Notes under the pieces: model-generated
Databases searched by the model: none
What the model was told of the DNA's origin: nothing
What the model saw: only the letters and a program-made list of their open reading frames with translations
Assembly: GCA_024226735.1 (NCBI GenBank)
Contig: JAAELL010000450.1
Span: 1-61,023 of the forward strand
DNA length: 61,023 nucleotides
Direction: 5' to 3'
Source of the DNA: a bacterium
Lineage (GTDB): Bacteria; Planctomycetota; UBA1135; GCA-002686595
Shown: one piece after another, positions 52,591 through 60,873 of the stretch
Numbering within the stretch: position 1 is the first letter of the stretch
Layout of the letters: the number at the start of each line of letters is the position of its first letter
Made by a program: the position numbers and the translations under genes

Positions 52591-54801
52591 TCAGTCTCGG
52601 GTGCAGTAGGAGCAGTCGCAATCGGGGTCGATCCACGCGTTGCGGCTGTCCGATTTCCCCCCCGGCGTATACCCCAACGCGCTGAGCTCGATCCGCTCCT
52701 CCTCCGTCGTCTCCGCCCCACTGACGTTCCAGCCCTCTGGCCGCGCCGCGACGAGGAAGCGCACGAGCGCCTCCCGCAGCTCCCGCGCGCGCTCGAGCTC
52801 GTCGGCGGCCAGGTCGTGGTCGCAGCCGGGGTCGTCGGCGATCCGAAAGAGCTGCACCGCGTGGCGGGGCACGCCGTACACGCTGCGCAGGTACAGGATC
52901 AGGAACCAGCCGTCGACCTCGATCGAGGCCGTGTCGGCGTTCATCGACAGGGCGAAGCGCGGGTCCGTGTCGCGCGTCCCGTCCTCCAGTCGGGCGAGGA
53001 GGCTCTGGCCCGGGAAGTCGTTCTCGGTCAGGCCCGCCAGATCGAGCAGAGTCCGGCCGAGGTCTGTGTTCGTCACGCGCCGCCCGGAGCGCACGCCGAC
53101 CGGTACTTCGGGGCCGGCCAGCATCAGCGGCACGCGCAACACCTCCGGCATCAGCCAGCGGTGGTCGAAGCGGCCGTCGTCGACGCCGAGATGTTCACCG
53201 TGGTCGGCCGTCAACGCGACGTGGCCGCGCGCGAAGCGCGGCACGTCGAGCACCGCGCGCAGGCGCTCGTCGAGCCAGCTGACCTCGCCTCGGTACAGCG
53301 CCTCGAGGTAGCCGAGGTCGCGCACCCCGCGCGCCCACGGCGGGACGCGGCGCGGCGGCTCGTGTTCGGGGTTGCGCGGGTCGCCCGTGTAGTAGCCGTC
53401 GGCCCAGCCCGTGGGCGGAGCGTACGGCGCGTGCGCGTCGAACACGTGCACCCAGGCGAAGAGCGGGCGGTCCTCGAGCTCGGGCAGCCAGCGCTGCAGG
53501 CTCGCGATCGAATCGAACGTCTCGCCCTCGTTGATGCGCGGTGCGGCGAAGCGGTCGAAGCCCTGACCGAGGCCACTGCGCGCGGGCGCGAGGTGACTGG
53601 CGCTCGTCACCGCGACCGTCGTCCACCCGGCGGCGTGGAACGCCTCCGCCAAGGTCGGGGCGTCGATGCCGAGGGGGCTCGCGTTGTCGACGACGCCGGT
53701 GTCGCGCGGGTGGGTCGCGGTGAAGATGGCGACGTGAGAGGGGTTGGTGACGCTGCTCTCGGCGACGCAGTCGGTGAAGCGCACACCGCGCTCGGCGAGC
53801 GCGTCGATCGCGGGCGTGGCGACCTCGACGCCCGCTCGCGCGCAGCCGAGGTAGTCGGCGCGGTGCGTGTCGGACGTGATCAGGAGCACGGTCGGCGGGT
53901 CGGCGATGGGCGTGACGACCTCGGGCACCGTCACGGCGCAGCCGGTGACCTCGGTCGCGTTCTGCGCGACGAGCTCGAACGTCGCCAGAACCGTGCCGTC
54001 GACGCCGTCCATAGCGATGCGCTGGTGCGCCCACGCCTCGCCAGGGGGAATGGCGCATCGCCAGTCGGCGATGCCCGGAGCACGCACGACGAGCTCGAGC
54101 TCGACGCCCGCCTCACGCGCCGAATCCGGCAATCCGACCGCGAACTCGAGGGTGGCGGCGTCCGTCGCGCGCAGGGAGATCCGGCGCGGCGCGTCCGAGA
54201 AAACGCTGAAGGCGGTGCGCGTGTCGCGCTCGATCGTGACGAGCGCCGGGGGCTGGGACGGATCGGGCAGGAAGGCCCGCAGCGGGCGCTTCATCAGCTC
54301 GATCGCGCGCACGTCGGCGTGCTCGGCCTCGCCGGAGAACAGGATCCAGAGCTCGTCCCACGGCTCCCCCTCGCGCGGCAGCCACGAGAAGTCGAACACA
54401 CACCGCGCGGCTCCCCCCTCACCGATGCGCACCGAGGGCGGCACCGGGACGCGCTCGTCGCCGCGCGCGAGGACGAGCCGCAGGAGGTCCGAGCTCGGCG
54501 CATCGACGTCGATCGCGACGGTGTTGAACCGAGTGAGATCCAGCGGACCGGGGACGACGAGACGACGCGCGCCCGCGCCACCGATGCGCGCCGTGCCCGC
54601 GGGCGCGCCGGGGAGCAGCTCGCCCTGCGCCAGCCACTCGGACCACGCTTCCGACGGGTCGTGCGCGAGGTGCAGGGCGGGCTCGCGCGCGGCCGTGGCG
54701 TGCCCGGCGACGGGCTGGACCCGCGCGAAGTTGCGCCCCGGCGAAGCCGACTCGTCGGCGCAGGCCGCAAGGACCATGAGGAGCGGGACGAGGCGGGGCA
54801 T
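52591..54801 (-). CDS. Sulfatase-like hydrolase lipoprotein with Thr at the formylglycine position
   Basis: This 736-residue protein is a lipoprotein (LLMVLAAC). An N-terminal beta-rich region (about 30-300, probably carbohydrate-binding) precedes an alkaline-phosphatase-fold domain: LLITSDTHRADYLGC, ATPAIDALAERGVRF, ESSVTNPSHVAIFTATHP, HVALTADHGEHLG and FDHRWLMPEVLRVPLML. In true sulfatases the nucleophile motif is C/S-x-P-S-R. Here it is T352-N-P-S-H, so formylglycine cannot form and the enzyme is more likely a phosphodiesterase or phosphotransferase-like relative. It ends in a Cys-rich DPDCDCSYC tail. Divergent from the small gene at 54876. Confidence 0.85.
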   Translation of the reverse strand: MPRLVPLLMVLAACADESASPGRNFARVQPVAGHATAAREPALHLAHDPSEAWSEWLAQGELLPGAPAGTARIGGAGARRLVVPGPLDLTRFNTVAIDVDAPSSDLLRLVLARGDERVPVPPSVRIGEGGAARCVFDFSWLPREGEPWDELWILFSGEAEHADVRAIELMKRPLRAFLPDPSQPPALVTIERDTRTAFSVFSDAPRRISLRATDAATLEFAVGLPDSAREAGVELELVVRAPGIADWRCAIPPGEAWAHQRIAMDGVDGTVLATFELVAQNATEVTGCAVTVPEVVTPIADPPTVLLITSDTHRADYLGCARAGVEVATPAIDALAERGVRFTDCVAESSVTNPSHVAIFTATHPRDTGVVDNASPLGIDAPTLAEAFHAAGWTTVAVTSASHLAPARSGLGQGFDRFAAPRINEGETFDSIASLQRWLPELEDRPLFAWVHVFDAHAPYAPPTGWADGYYTGDPRNPEHEPPRRVPPWARGVRDLGYLEALYRGEVSWLDERLRAVLDVPRFARGHVALTADHGEHLGVDDGRFDHRWLMPEVLRVPLMLAGPEVPVGVRSGRRVTNTDLGRTLLDLAGLTENDFPGQSLLARLEDGTRDTDPRFALSMNADTASIEVDGWFLILYLRSVYGVPRHAVQLFRIADDPGCDHDLAADELERARELREALVRFLVAARPEGWNVSGAETTEEERIELSALGYTPGGKSDSRNAWIDPDCDCSYCTRD

Positions 54802-54875
54802 CCCGCCCAGGCTACTCGGCGGAGGGGCGGATCAGGAAGGCCGCGTGGCGGGTCGTGGTGGTAAACTGCGGCGTC

Positions 54876-55010
54876 ATGACCCTCGCAGACGAACCGATCG
54901 TGCTCGCCCGAGCGGGCTTCAAGACGCTGCGCGAGATGCAGCGCGTGCTCGCGTCCGAACGCATCACGGCCGACATCGTCTGTCCGCCGGGCGCGGACCC
55001 GAACGGCTGA
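54876..55010 (+). CDS. Small Cys-containing protein, part 1 ending at an in-frame TGA
   Basis: This 44-residue segment (FKTLREMQRVLASERITADI, then VCPPGADPNG) ends at TGA. The next segment, in the same frame, starts six bases later and continues the fold (LWLAVASQDAQRGNEVL), which matches the second half of a ferredoxin-like DUF2007-type signal-transducing domain. Read through, the product is 116 residues with a C-terminal zinc ribbon. The codon lies in a Cys/Gly-rich loop (PNG-stop-GAV), where a Cys or Sec would be plausible. A nonsense mutation is the alternative. Confidence 0.62.
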   Translation: MTLADEPIVLARAGFKTLREMQRVLASERITADIVCPPGADPNG

Positions 55011-55016
55011 GGCGCC

Positions 55017-55226
55017 GTGCTCTGGCTCGCGGTCGCGAGCCAAGACGCCCAGCGCGGCAACGAGGTGCTGCAGGCCCATGCCGATGCACAGCTCGACGAG
55101 GCGGGCCGGCGCGCGGCGAGCACCGTGATCGACCTCGACGCGGAGACGAGCGAGTGCCCCGCCTGCACCGGCACGATCCCGCAGGGCTCGGCCCGGTGTC
55201 CGGAGTGCGGCCTGCGCTTCGGGTGA
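55017..55226 (+). CDS. Small zinc-ribbon protein, part 2 after an in-frame TGA
   Basis: This is a 69-residue segment, possibly starting at GTG 55017 if translated alone. It has LWLAVASQDAQRGNEVLQAH, a short helix, and a C-terminal zinc ribbon CPACTGTIPQGSARCPECG. It is in frame with 54876-55010, and together they form one plausible domain. Alone it would lack half of the beta sheet. It is followed 4 bp later by the rhomboid gene, so the two are probably co-expressed. Confidence 0.66.
   Translation: MLWLAVASQDAQRGNEVLQAHADAQLDEAGRRAASTVIDLDAETSECPACTGTIPQGSARCPECGLRFG
55024..55041 (+). promoter_or_regulatory. SECIS-like hairpin after in-frame UGA (candidate 2)
   Basis: GGCUCGC pairs perfectly with GCGAGCC around the tetraloop GGUC. 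The stem starts 13 nt after the UGA (55008-55010) and the loop 20 nt after it. The loop sequence is the same as in the candidate at 34267, and the position fits the bacterial SECIS rule (close 3' hairpin, G at the loop start). Confidence 0.45.
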
Positions 55227-55230
55227 GCCC

Positions 55231-56127
55231 GTGATCGAGCAGCCCTGGGCGCCGGTGGAGATCTTCCACGCCCGCGTACGCAAGCCGTGCTCCGAGCGCC
55301 AGCTCGTTCTCCAGGCGCTCGGCATCCCCTCCGAGATCCTGCAGGTCGCCGGCGGCTTTTCCCTGACGGTCGCCCAGGCCCAGGCCCAGCGCGCGACGTC
55401 CGAGCTCGAGCTCTACCGAGAAGAGAACATCGACTGGCCGCCGCCCAAGATCGACGCGCCGATGCTCTCGCGCGGCGTCGCGGGAGCGGTCGTCTACGCG
55501 ATCCTTTTGATCGTGCTCTATCCGATCGGAACGAGCGGGCTCGCGGGCCGCAACTGGTGGGAGGCTGGGAAGCTCGTCGCTGCGCGCGTCGAGAGCGGTG
55601 AGTGGTGGCGCGCGTGGACAGCCCTCACGCTGCACGGCAGCCTGCCTCACATCGCGGGCAACGTCGTGTTCGGCGTGATGTTCGGTGTGCTCGCCGCACA
55701 CTCGCTCGGCGTCGGTCTCACGTGGCTCGGCACGGTCCTCGCCGGCGGCTTCGGCAACATCGTCAACGCCCGCATCCAGGACGGCGCGCACACTTCGATC
55801 GGCGCGTCGACGGCGGTGTTCGGCGCGCTCGGCCTCTTGGTCACGTACGAGTGGGTGCGCCGCGAGCGCCTGCACCAGTCACCGATGCGGCGGCTCGCGC
55901 CAATCCTCGCGGGGTGCGTCCTGCTCGGGTTCCTCGGCATGGGTAGCCCCGGCTCGAACACGGACGTCATGGCGCACGTCACCGGATTCGGCGCGGGACA
56001 CGTGCTGGGGTTCGTGACCGGCAAGCTGCAGCTCCCCGACCGACTCCCGGTCAACGCCCAGTACGCCCTCGCCGCCTTGGCGCTCGCGATCATTGGCGTC
56101 GCCTGGTGGATCGCCCTCACCGCCTGA
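55231..56127 (+). CDS. Rhomboid family intramembrane serine protease
   Basis: This 298-residue protein has a cytoplasmic N-terminal region (about 1-75) of the kind found in DUF2007-linked rhomboids, then six or seven membrane helices. Motifs are WWRAWTALTLHGSLPHIAGNVVFG, GASTAVFGALGLL (nucleophile Ser193) and MAHVTGFGAGHVLGF (catalytic His249). It cleaves membrane-embedded substrates. The GTG start is 4 bp after the zinc-ribbon gene, whose product may be a partner. Confidence 0.91.
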   Translation: MIEQPWAPVEIFHARVRKPCSERQLVLQALGIPSEILQVAGGFSLTVAQAQAQRATSELELYREENIDWPPPKIDAPMLSRGVAGAVVYAILLIVLYPIGTSGLAGRNWWEAGKLVAARVESGEWWRAWTALTLHGSLPHIAGNVVFGVMFGVLAAHSLGVGLTWLGTVLAGGFGNIVNARIQDGAHTSIGASTAVFGALGLLVTYEWVRRERLHQSPMRRLAPILAGCVLLGFLGMGSPGSNTDVMAHVTGFGAGHVLGFVTGKLQLPDRLPVNAQYALAALALAIIGVAWWIALTA

Positions 56128-56151
56128 AGCAAGCCAGAAAGACAGTGCCCC

Positions 56152-57375
56152 ATGTCGACGCGCAGCGAGAAGCTCGTCTTCCACAACCCGGCCGGTGATC
56201 AGCTCGCGGGCCGGCTCGAGCTCCCGAACGGCAAGCCGCGCGCCTACGCGCTCTTCGCCCACTGCTTCACGTGCTCGAAGGACATCGCCGCGGCGAGCCG
56301 CATCGCGCGTGCCCTGGCGCGCGAGGGCCTGGCCGTCCTGCGCTTCGACTTCACCGGTCTCGGCGGCAGCGACGGCGACTTCTCCAACACGAACTTCAGC
56401 TCGAACGTCGACGACCTGATCTGCGCGGCGGACCACCTGCGCGAGCACTACGAGGCGCCGCGCCTCTTGATCGGCCACAGCCTCGGGGGTGCCGCCGTCC
56501 TGGTCGCGGCGAACAAGCTGGAGGAGGTCGAAGCGGTCGCGACGATCGCCGCTCCCGCCGACCCGGCGCACGTGCGGCACCTGATTGCGAGCGACGTTTC
56601 GGCGATCGAAGAGCGCGGAGTGGCCGAAGTCTCGATCGGCGGACGCCCCTTCAAGATCCAGAAGCAGTTCCTCGACGACCTGGAGAACCACGACGGCGCG
56701 GGCGGGCTCAGCGCGCTGCGCAAGGCGTTGCTCGTCTTCCACTCCCCGCTCGACACGATCGTCGGCATCGACAACGCGGAACGCATCTACAAGTCCGCGC
56801 GCGGCTACAAGAGCTTCGTGACGCTTGCCGACGCCGACCACCTCCTGTCGCGCAAGGACGACGCGGAGTACGTCGCGTCGGTGTTGGCCGCCTGGTCGAC
56901 GCGCTACCTGCCGGGCACTCGCGAGGAAGTCGAAGCCGAAGAGGCCCTGCCGCACGGCACGGTCGTCGTCGAGGAATCGGCGCGCCCCTTCACGAATCGG
57001 GTCGCGGTCGGCCGCCACCGCCTCGTCGCCGACGAGCCCATCTCCGTTGGCGGCAAGGACGAAGGCCCCGGCCCCTACGACTACCTCCTCGCCGGCCTCG
57101 GCGCGTGCACCTCGATGACGCTGCGCATGTACGCCGACCACAAGAAGTGGCCGCTCGACCAGGTCCGCGTCGAGCTGCGCCACGCGAAGATCCACGCCGA
57201 GGACTGCGCGGAGTGCGAGACGAAGGAGGGCCGCATCGACCGGATCGAGATCGGTCTCGTGGTCGAGGGCGAGCTCGATGCGGCGCAGCGCGAGCGGCTG
57301 CTCGAGATCGCGGGGCGCTGCCCGGTGCACCGGACGCTAAAGGGCGAGAAGGAGATCGTGACCAAGCTCGTGTGA
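56152..57375 (+). CDS. Bifunctional alpha/beta hydrolase-OsmC family protein
   Basis: This 407-residue fusion begins with an alpha/beta hydrolase (residues 1 to about 255): [25 protein letters not shown], nucleophile elbow GHSLGG, and late Asp/His in [12 protein letters not shown] and [12 protein letters not shown]. The OsmC-like domain (about 265-407) has [21 protein letters not shown] and [12 protein letters not shown], the two Cys that reduce organic peroxides in OsmC/Ohr proteins. It is a known fused architecture. It probably hydrolyses acyl peroxides or esters and reduces the product. It follows the rhomboid gene on the same strand with a 24-bp gap. Confidence 0.92.
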   Translation: MSTRSEKLVFHNPAGDQLAGRLELPNGKPRAYALFAHCFTCSKDIAAASRIARALAREGLAVLRFDFTGLGGSDGDFSNTNFSSNVDDLICAADHLREHYEAPRLLIGHSLGGAAVLVAANKLEEVEAVATIAAPADPAHVRHLIASDVSAIEERGVAEVSIGGRPFKIQKQFLDDLENHDGAGGLSALRKALLVFHSPLDTIVGIDNAERIYKSARGYKSFVTLADADHLLSRKDDAEYVASVLAAWSTRYLPGTREEVEAEEALPHGTVVVEESARPFTNRVAVGRHRLVADEPISVGGKDEGPGPYDYLLAGLGACTSMTLRMYADHKKWPLDQVRVELRHAKIHAEDCAECETKEGRIDRIEIGLVVEGELDAAQRERLLEIAGRCPVHRTLKGEKEIVTKLV

Positions 57376-57421
57376 AGTTGCTCGACGTCCTTTCGCTCGA
57401 CCCGCTCCGGCGCAAGCGTCT

Positions 57422-58534
57422 TCACGCGGTCGCGCAGCCGCCGAGCTCGAGCTCCATGCTCGCGGCGACGCCGCGCGCCTGCTCCTCGACCGCGCGCCCC
57501 ACCGGCCGCGTCAGCTTCGCGAACGGCGCGACGCTCACCTGCAGGCCCTTCGCCTTCTTGTCGTACCGCCACGTCCCCGCGATCCGGCCGTGCACGAGCA
57601 ACACCGGCGCGACGTGCGCCGACGGCAGCCAGACCTTCTTGTAGTGCTTCTGGTCGACGAGGTGCGATTTGTCCTTCGTCGCGAGCACGAGCGGGTCGAA
57701 CCGGTAGAGCAAGCGCACCGGCCAGCGACCCGCGGCAGGAGGCTTCGCGGCCAGCTCGTCCACGTCGCCCGCGAGCGCGAGCAGCGTGCGCCCATCGACC
57801 TCGACCTCGCGTGTGTCGGCGTCCGCGAGCCAGGCCTTGGCCTTCGTCTGGGTCGTGTCGTACCAGAAGGCGAGGTCGGCCGCGTCCGCCGGTCCGTACG
57901 CCGCGAGGTAGCGGCGCGCGAGCTCGGGGTAGGCCTCGTCGGGTTCCGGCGGCGACCAGTCGAGGTCCGGCAGCCAGTGCTCGCGGTGCATGAAGCTCGA
58001 TTCGTTTCCCTGCTCCGCGCCGTGGCACGTCACGCCGGCACGCACGAGCTGCATGAACACGACGTAGGCGACGACCCACTTGTCCTGCTGCTCTTGGAGC
58101 TTCTTCGACTTCACGTCCTTGTAAGTGAGCGGCTTCCCCGTCTCCAATCGCTTCTCGATGCGCCGCGCGAGCCGCTGAAACTCGACCAGGAGGCCGCCCT
58201 TCTCGAGCCGCTTGCGCAGGATCGAGGTGCGCTCGGCGAACGCCGCGTGCAGGAAGGGCCAGTCGTCCGCAGCGTACATGTGCACCGTGTTGCGCTGGCC
58301 CCAGAATCGAACGAGCGTGCGCGCGTCCAGCCGGGCGGCGTTGACGTCCTCGGTCGTACACGCCTCGGTGCGACTACAGAACGCGAGAGCCGCAGCGGGC
58401 GGCAGCTGGGCCTGGACGCCGATCAGCTCGCGCGCCGTCTCCTCGGGAGTCGCGAACGGCTCGACGAGCCCCGAGCGGCGCATGCGGAACCAGCGCAGCT
58501 GCGCGGCTGTGATCCTGCGTGGGCGTGCGCTCAA
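57422..58534 (-). CDS. Winged-helix DNA glycosylase family protein (AlkZ/YcaQ-like)
   Basis: This 370-residue protein belongs to the HTH_42 family (AlkZ/YcaQ), whose characterised members unhook DNA crosslinks. Visible are [57 protein letters not shown] (the QRNTVH region corresponds to the family's Q-x-D/N catalytic segment), and a C-terminal [17 protein letters not shown]. The TTG start overlaps the stop of the lectin gene (TTGA), matching the TTG starts seen at 13725 and 23948. Confidence 0.85.
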   Translation of the reverse strand: MSARPRRITAAQLRWFRMRRSGLVEPFATPEETARELIGVQAQLPPAAALAFCSRTEACTTEDVNAARLDARTLVRFWGQRNTVHMYAADDWPFLHAAFAERTSILRKRLEKGGLLVEFQRLARRIEKRLETGKPLTYKDVKSKKLQEQQDKWVVAYVVFMQLVRAGVTCHGAEQGNESSFMHREHWLPDLDWSPPEPDEAYPELARRYLAAYGPADAADLAFWYDTTQTKAKAWLADADTREVEVDGRTLLALAGDVDELAAKPPAAGRWPVRLLYRFDPLVLATKDKSHLVDQKHYKKVWLPSAHVAPVLLVHGRIAGTWRYDKKAKGLQVSVAPFAKLTRPVGRAVEEQARGVAASMELELGGCATA

Positions 58535-60813
58535 TCGTCGTCCACGATGACGAGCGTCATCGTGCGCGGATCGCCGAGGATCGCCTCTGAAGGTCCGAAG
58601 AGGGTCAGGATCACGGTCTCGTTGCCCTCGATCTCGGTGTCCTCCGCGATCGTGATCGGGATCGGCACGCACACTTCGCCGGCCGGGATCGTGATCGGGT
58701 TCGAGACCTCGACGCGGAAGTCGATGATGTCGGTCGCGGTCCCCGAGAGGGCGTAATTGACGGTGACATCCTCGATCGACCGCGCATCGACGCGGAGCAG
58801 CGCGTCGATCTGCGTCGTCTCCTCGATGATCGTGAGATCCCCCCCCCACAGCAGGTGCGGTCCCACACCCGCGCGGAACGTGATCGTCACGGCGTCGGAG
58901 GTGTTCGAAGTCGGCCCTGACGTCACGTCACGGAACCAGCACTGGAAGTTCCAGGTCTGGCCCGGACCGAGGTTCGCCATCGGCGGTGCGGTGCGCGCAT
59001 CGAACTCGAGAACGAACTCCCCCGCCGGTGTCGACGTCAACAGGTCGCTCAGGAGCCGAAAGATCGGCAGACCGAGACAAAGGTTGCCCTCGCCTCCCCC
59101 GAACATCGGCACGAAAGCAGCCTGCTGCGACATCAGGTAGTACCCGAACCGGCCCGGCGGCGCGGCCATCGCGACGAACAAGAGGTCGTTACGCCACAGC
59201 TCCGGTCGGCCCGTCACGCGGATACGCGCCGCGCCACCCGACGAGTTGGGGTTCGCCAGGCAGTAGTTGGGCGCGATGCAGTCGTCGGGAAATCCGTCCC
59301 CGTTCACGTCCGCCGACAGGCCGAGCGCGATCTCCACGGTGTCGGGGAAGCCATTCAGATCGCAGTCCGAGGAGAGCACCTCGACCAGCCCGGGCAACAG
59401 GGTCGTCTCGGGCTCGTCGCGCCACTCGCCCGTCGTCGCGTCCAGCGCACAGAAGTCGGAGTTGACGCCGTTGTCGGGCTCGCCGACGGCCCAGTTGTCG
59501 AAGACGAAGGGCTCGCCGCTCGTCCAGAACCAGTTGCCCTCGGTCACCGCGTCGGTCGCCCCGATGTAGACGTCTTGGTCGCCCAAGAAGCTCGCGATCC
59601 AGGAGTTCTGCGCTGCACTGCGCAACGTCGCCAGATGCGCACCGAAGCTCAACGCGCGCAGCTCGCCGCGCACCCACGTTCCCGGCTGGGCGATGTGGTA
59701 GTAGAGGTTGTTGACCGGCGACAGCGTCCATTGGCTCGAGCGGTTCCAATAGACCGTCACGGTGCCGCCCGCCTCGTCGGCAGTCACGATCTCCGCGTTG
59801 CCGTCACCGTTGAAGTCGCCGGTGAAGACGAGCTCTCCGACCGCCGGCATCCCGACGAACGCGCCGAACGAGCCGGTCCCCGAGTTGAGCTGGGGACCGA
59901 CCATCGAGCCGGTCTGTAGGACGACGTCCGGAGCGCCATCGCCGTCGATGTCGCCGCTGCGCATCCGAAACGTCACCGGCTGGCCCGTCGACGTGATCGG
60001 GCCGCCGCACAGTCCGTCGTACAGGCGCAGCGTCTGGTTGGCGATGACCGCGACGTAGTCGTCGGTTCCCGCGCCGCGGAAGTCGCCGATCTGGACCTGG
60101 AACGCGTCTTGACCGGGGCTGCAGGGCGTGCGCACGAAGCCTCCGTTGCCGTCCCCGGACAGAACCGCGACGGTGCCGCCGGGGGTGCGCTTGGTCACGA
60201 CGACGTCGAGGTGCGAGTCCCCATCGACGTCGCCGCACGCGAAGTCGGAGGGATCGAACCCGATGCCGGTCCCGCCCGCAAACGTGAGCGTGCCCGTGCC
60301 GTCGCCGCGCAGGAACTGCACGTTGCCGGTCAACAGGTTCAGCGTGACTGCGTCGAGGAGTCCGTCCTCGTCGAAGTCCCCCAGCTCGACGTCGAACGGC
60401 CAGTCGCCGGTGTCGAAGGGCCCGAGCGTCGTGAAGCCCCCGTGGCCGTCGCCCAGGAAGACGCTGACGTCGTCCGAGTCCTGGTTGACGACGACAGCAT
60501 CCGGAAAGCAGTCCGCGTTGAGGTCGCCGGCGACGACGGCCACCGGCCGCAGCCCGGCGCCGAACTGAACCGGCGGCAAGAACCCGTTGTAGCCGTCGCT
60601 GAAGTGAACGTTCAGCCCGAAGCCCGCGGCAACGGCCAGGTCGTTCACCCCATCGAGGTCGAAGTCGGCGATGCAGGCCGCGCGCGGTCCGGGCCCGGTG
60701 GCAAACGTCATCGGGTCGAACTCGGGGACCTGCCCCAGAATGGTCCCGCCCGAGGTCGCAAGGGGCGCGGCGAGCAGGAATGCGAACCGGAAGCTGTGGG
60801 AAGAAAGGTGCAC
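58531..60813 (-). CDS. Secreted FG-GAP/C-type lectin/Calx-beta protein
   Basis: This 760-residue protein has a signal peptide (FAFLLAAPLATSGGTILG). FG-GAP/VCBS repeats span about 33-355 (DFDLDGVNDLAVAAG, DLNADCFPDAVVVN, DFDEDGLLDAVTLN, DVDGDSHLDVVVTK, DIDGDGAPDVVLQ). A C-type lectin-like domain follows (about 371-480; GAHLATLRSAAQNSWIASFL, DVYIGATDAVTEGNWFW, NWAVGEPDNG). The PNSSG C-terminal domain (about 515-650) is shared with the protein at 51066. A Calx-beta domain (about 655-760; IIEETTQIDALLRV to VIVDDD) ends it. It is probably a calcium-dependent glycan-binding surface or matrix protein. Its start is 61 bp from palindromic element D. Confidence 0.88.
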   Translation of the reverse strand: MHLSSHSFRFAFLLAAPLATSGGTILGQVPEFDPMTFATGPGPRAACIADFDLDGVNDLAVAAGFGLNVHFSDGYNGFLPPVQFGAGLRPVAVVAGDLNADCFPDAVVVNQDSDDVSVFLGDGHGGFTTLGPFDTGDWPFDVELGDFDEDGLLDAVTLNLLTGNVQFLRGDGTGTLTFAGGTGIGFDPSDFACGDVDGDSHLDVVVTKRTPGGTVAVLSGDGNGGFVRTPCSPGQDAFQVQIGDFRGAGTDDYVAVIANQTLRLYDGLCGGPITSTGQPVTFRMRSGDIDGDGAPDVVLQTGSMVGPQLNSGTGSFGAFVGMPAVGELVFTGDFNGDGNAEIVTADEAGGTVTVYWNRSSQWTLSPVNNLYYHIAQPGTWVRGELRALSFGAHLATLRSAAQNSWIASFLGDQDVYIGATDAVTEGNWFWTSGEPFVFDNWAVGEPDNGVNSDFCALDATTGEWRDEPETTLLPGLVEVLSSDCDLNGFPDTVEIALGLSADVNGDGFPDDCIAPNYCLANPNSSGGAARIRVTGRPELWRNDLLFVAMAAPPGRFGYYLMSQQAAFVPMFGGGEGNLCLGLPIFRLLSDLLTSTPAGEFVLEFDARTAPPMANLGPGQTWNFQCWFRDVTSGPTSNTSDAVTITFRAGVGPHLLWGGDLTIIEETTQIDALLRVDARSIEDVTVNYALSGTATDIIDFRVEVSNPITIPAGEVCVPIPITIAEDTEIEGNETVILTLFGPSEAILGDPRTMTLVIVDDD

Positions 60814-60873
60814 AACCGAACCTTACCACCGTATGCCGGCATGGGGCAGCCACAGCCCCCCGGGGCGCGGTCC

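Noticed and set aside
54876-55226. Frameshift as the cause of the split zinc-ribbon gene
   Set aside because: The two parts differ by exactly 141 bases (47 codons) between starts and keep one frame.
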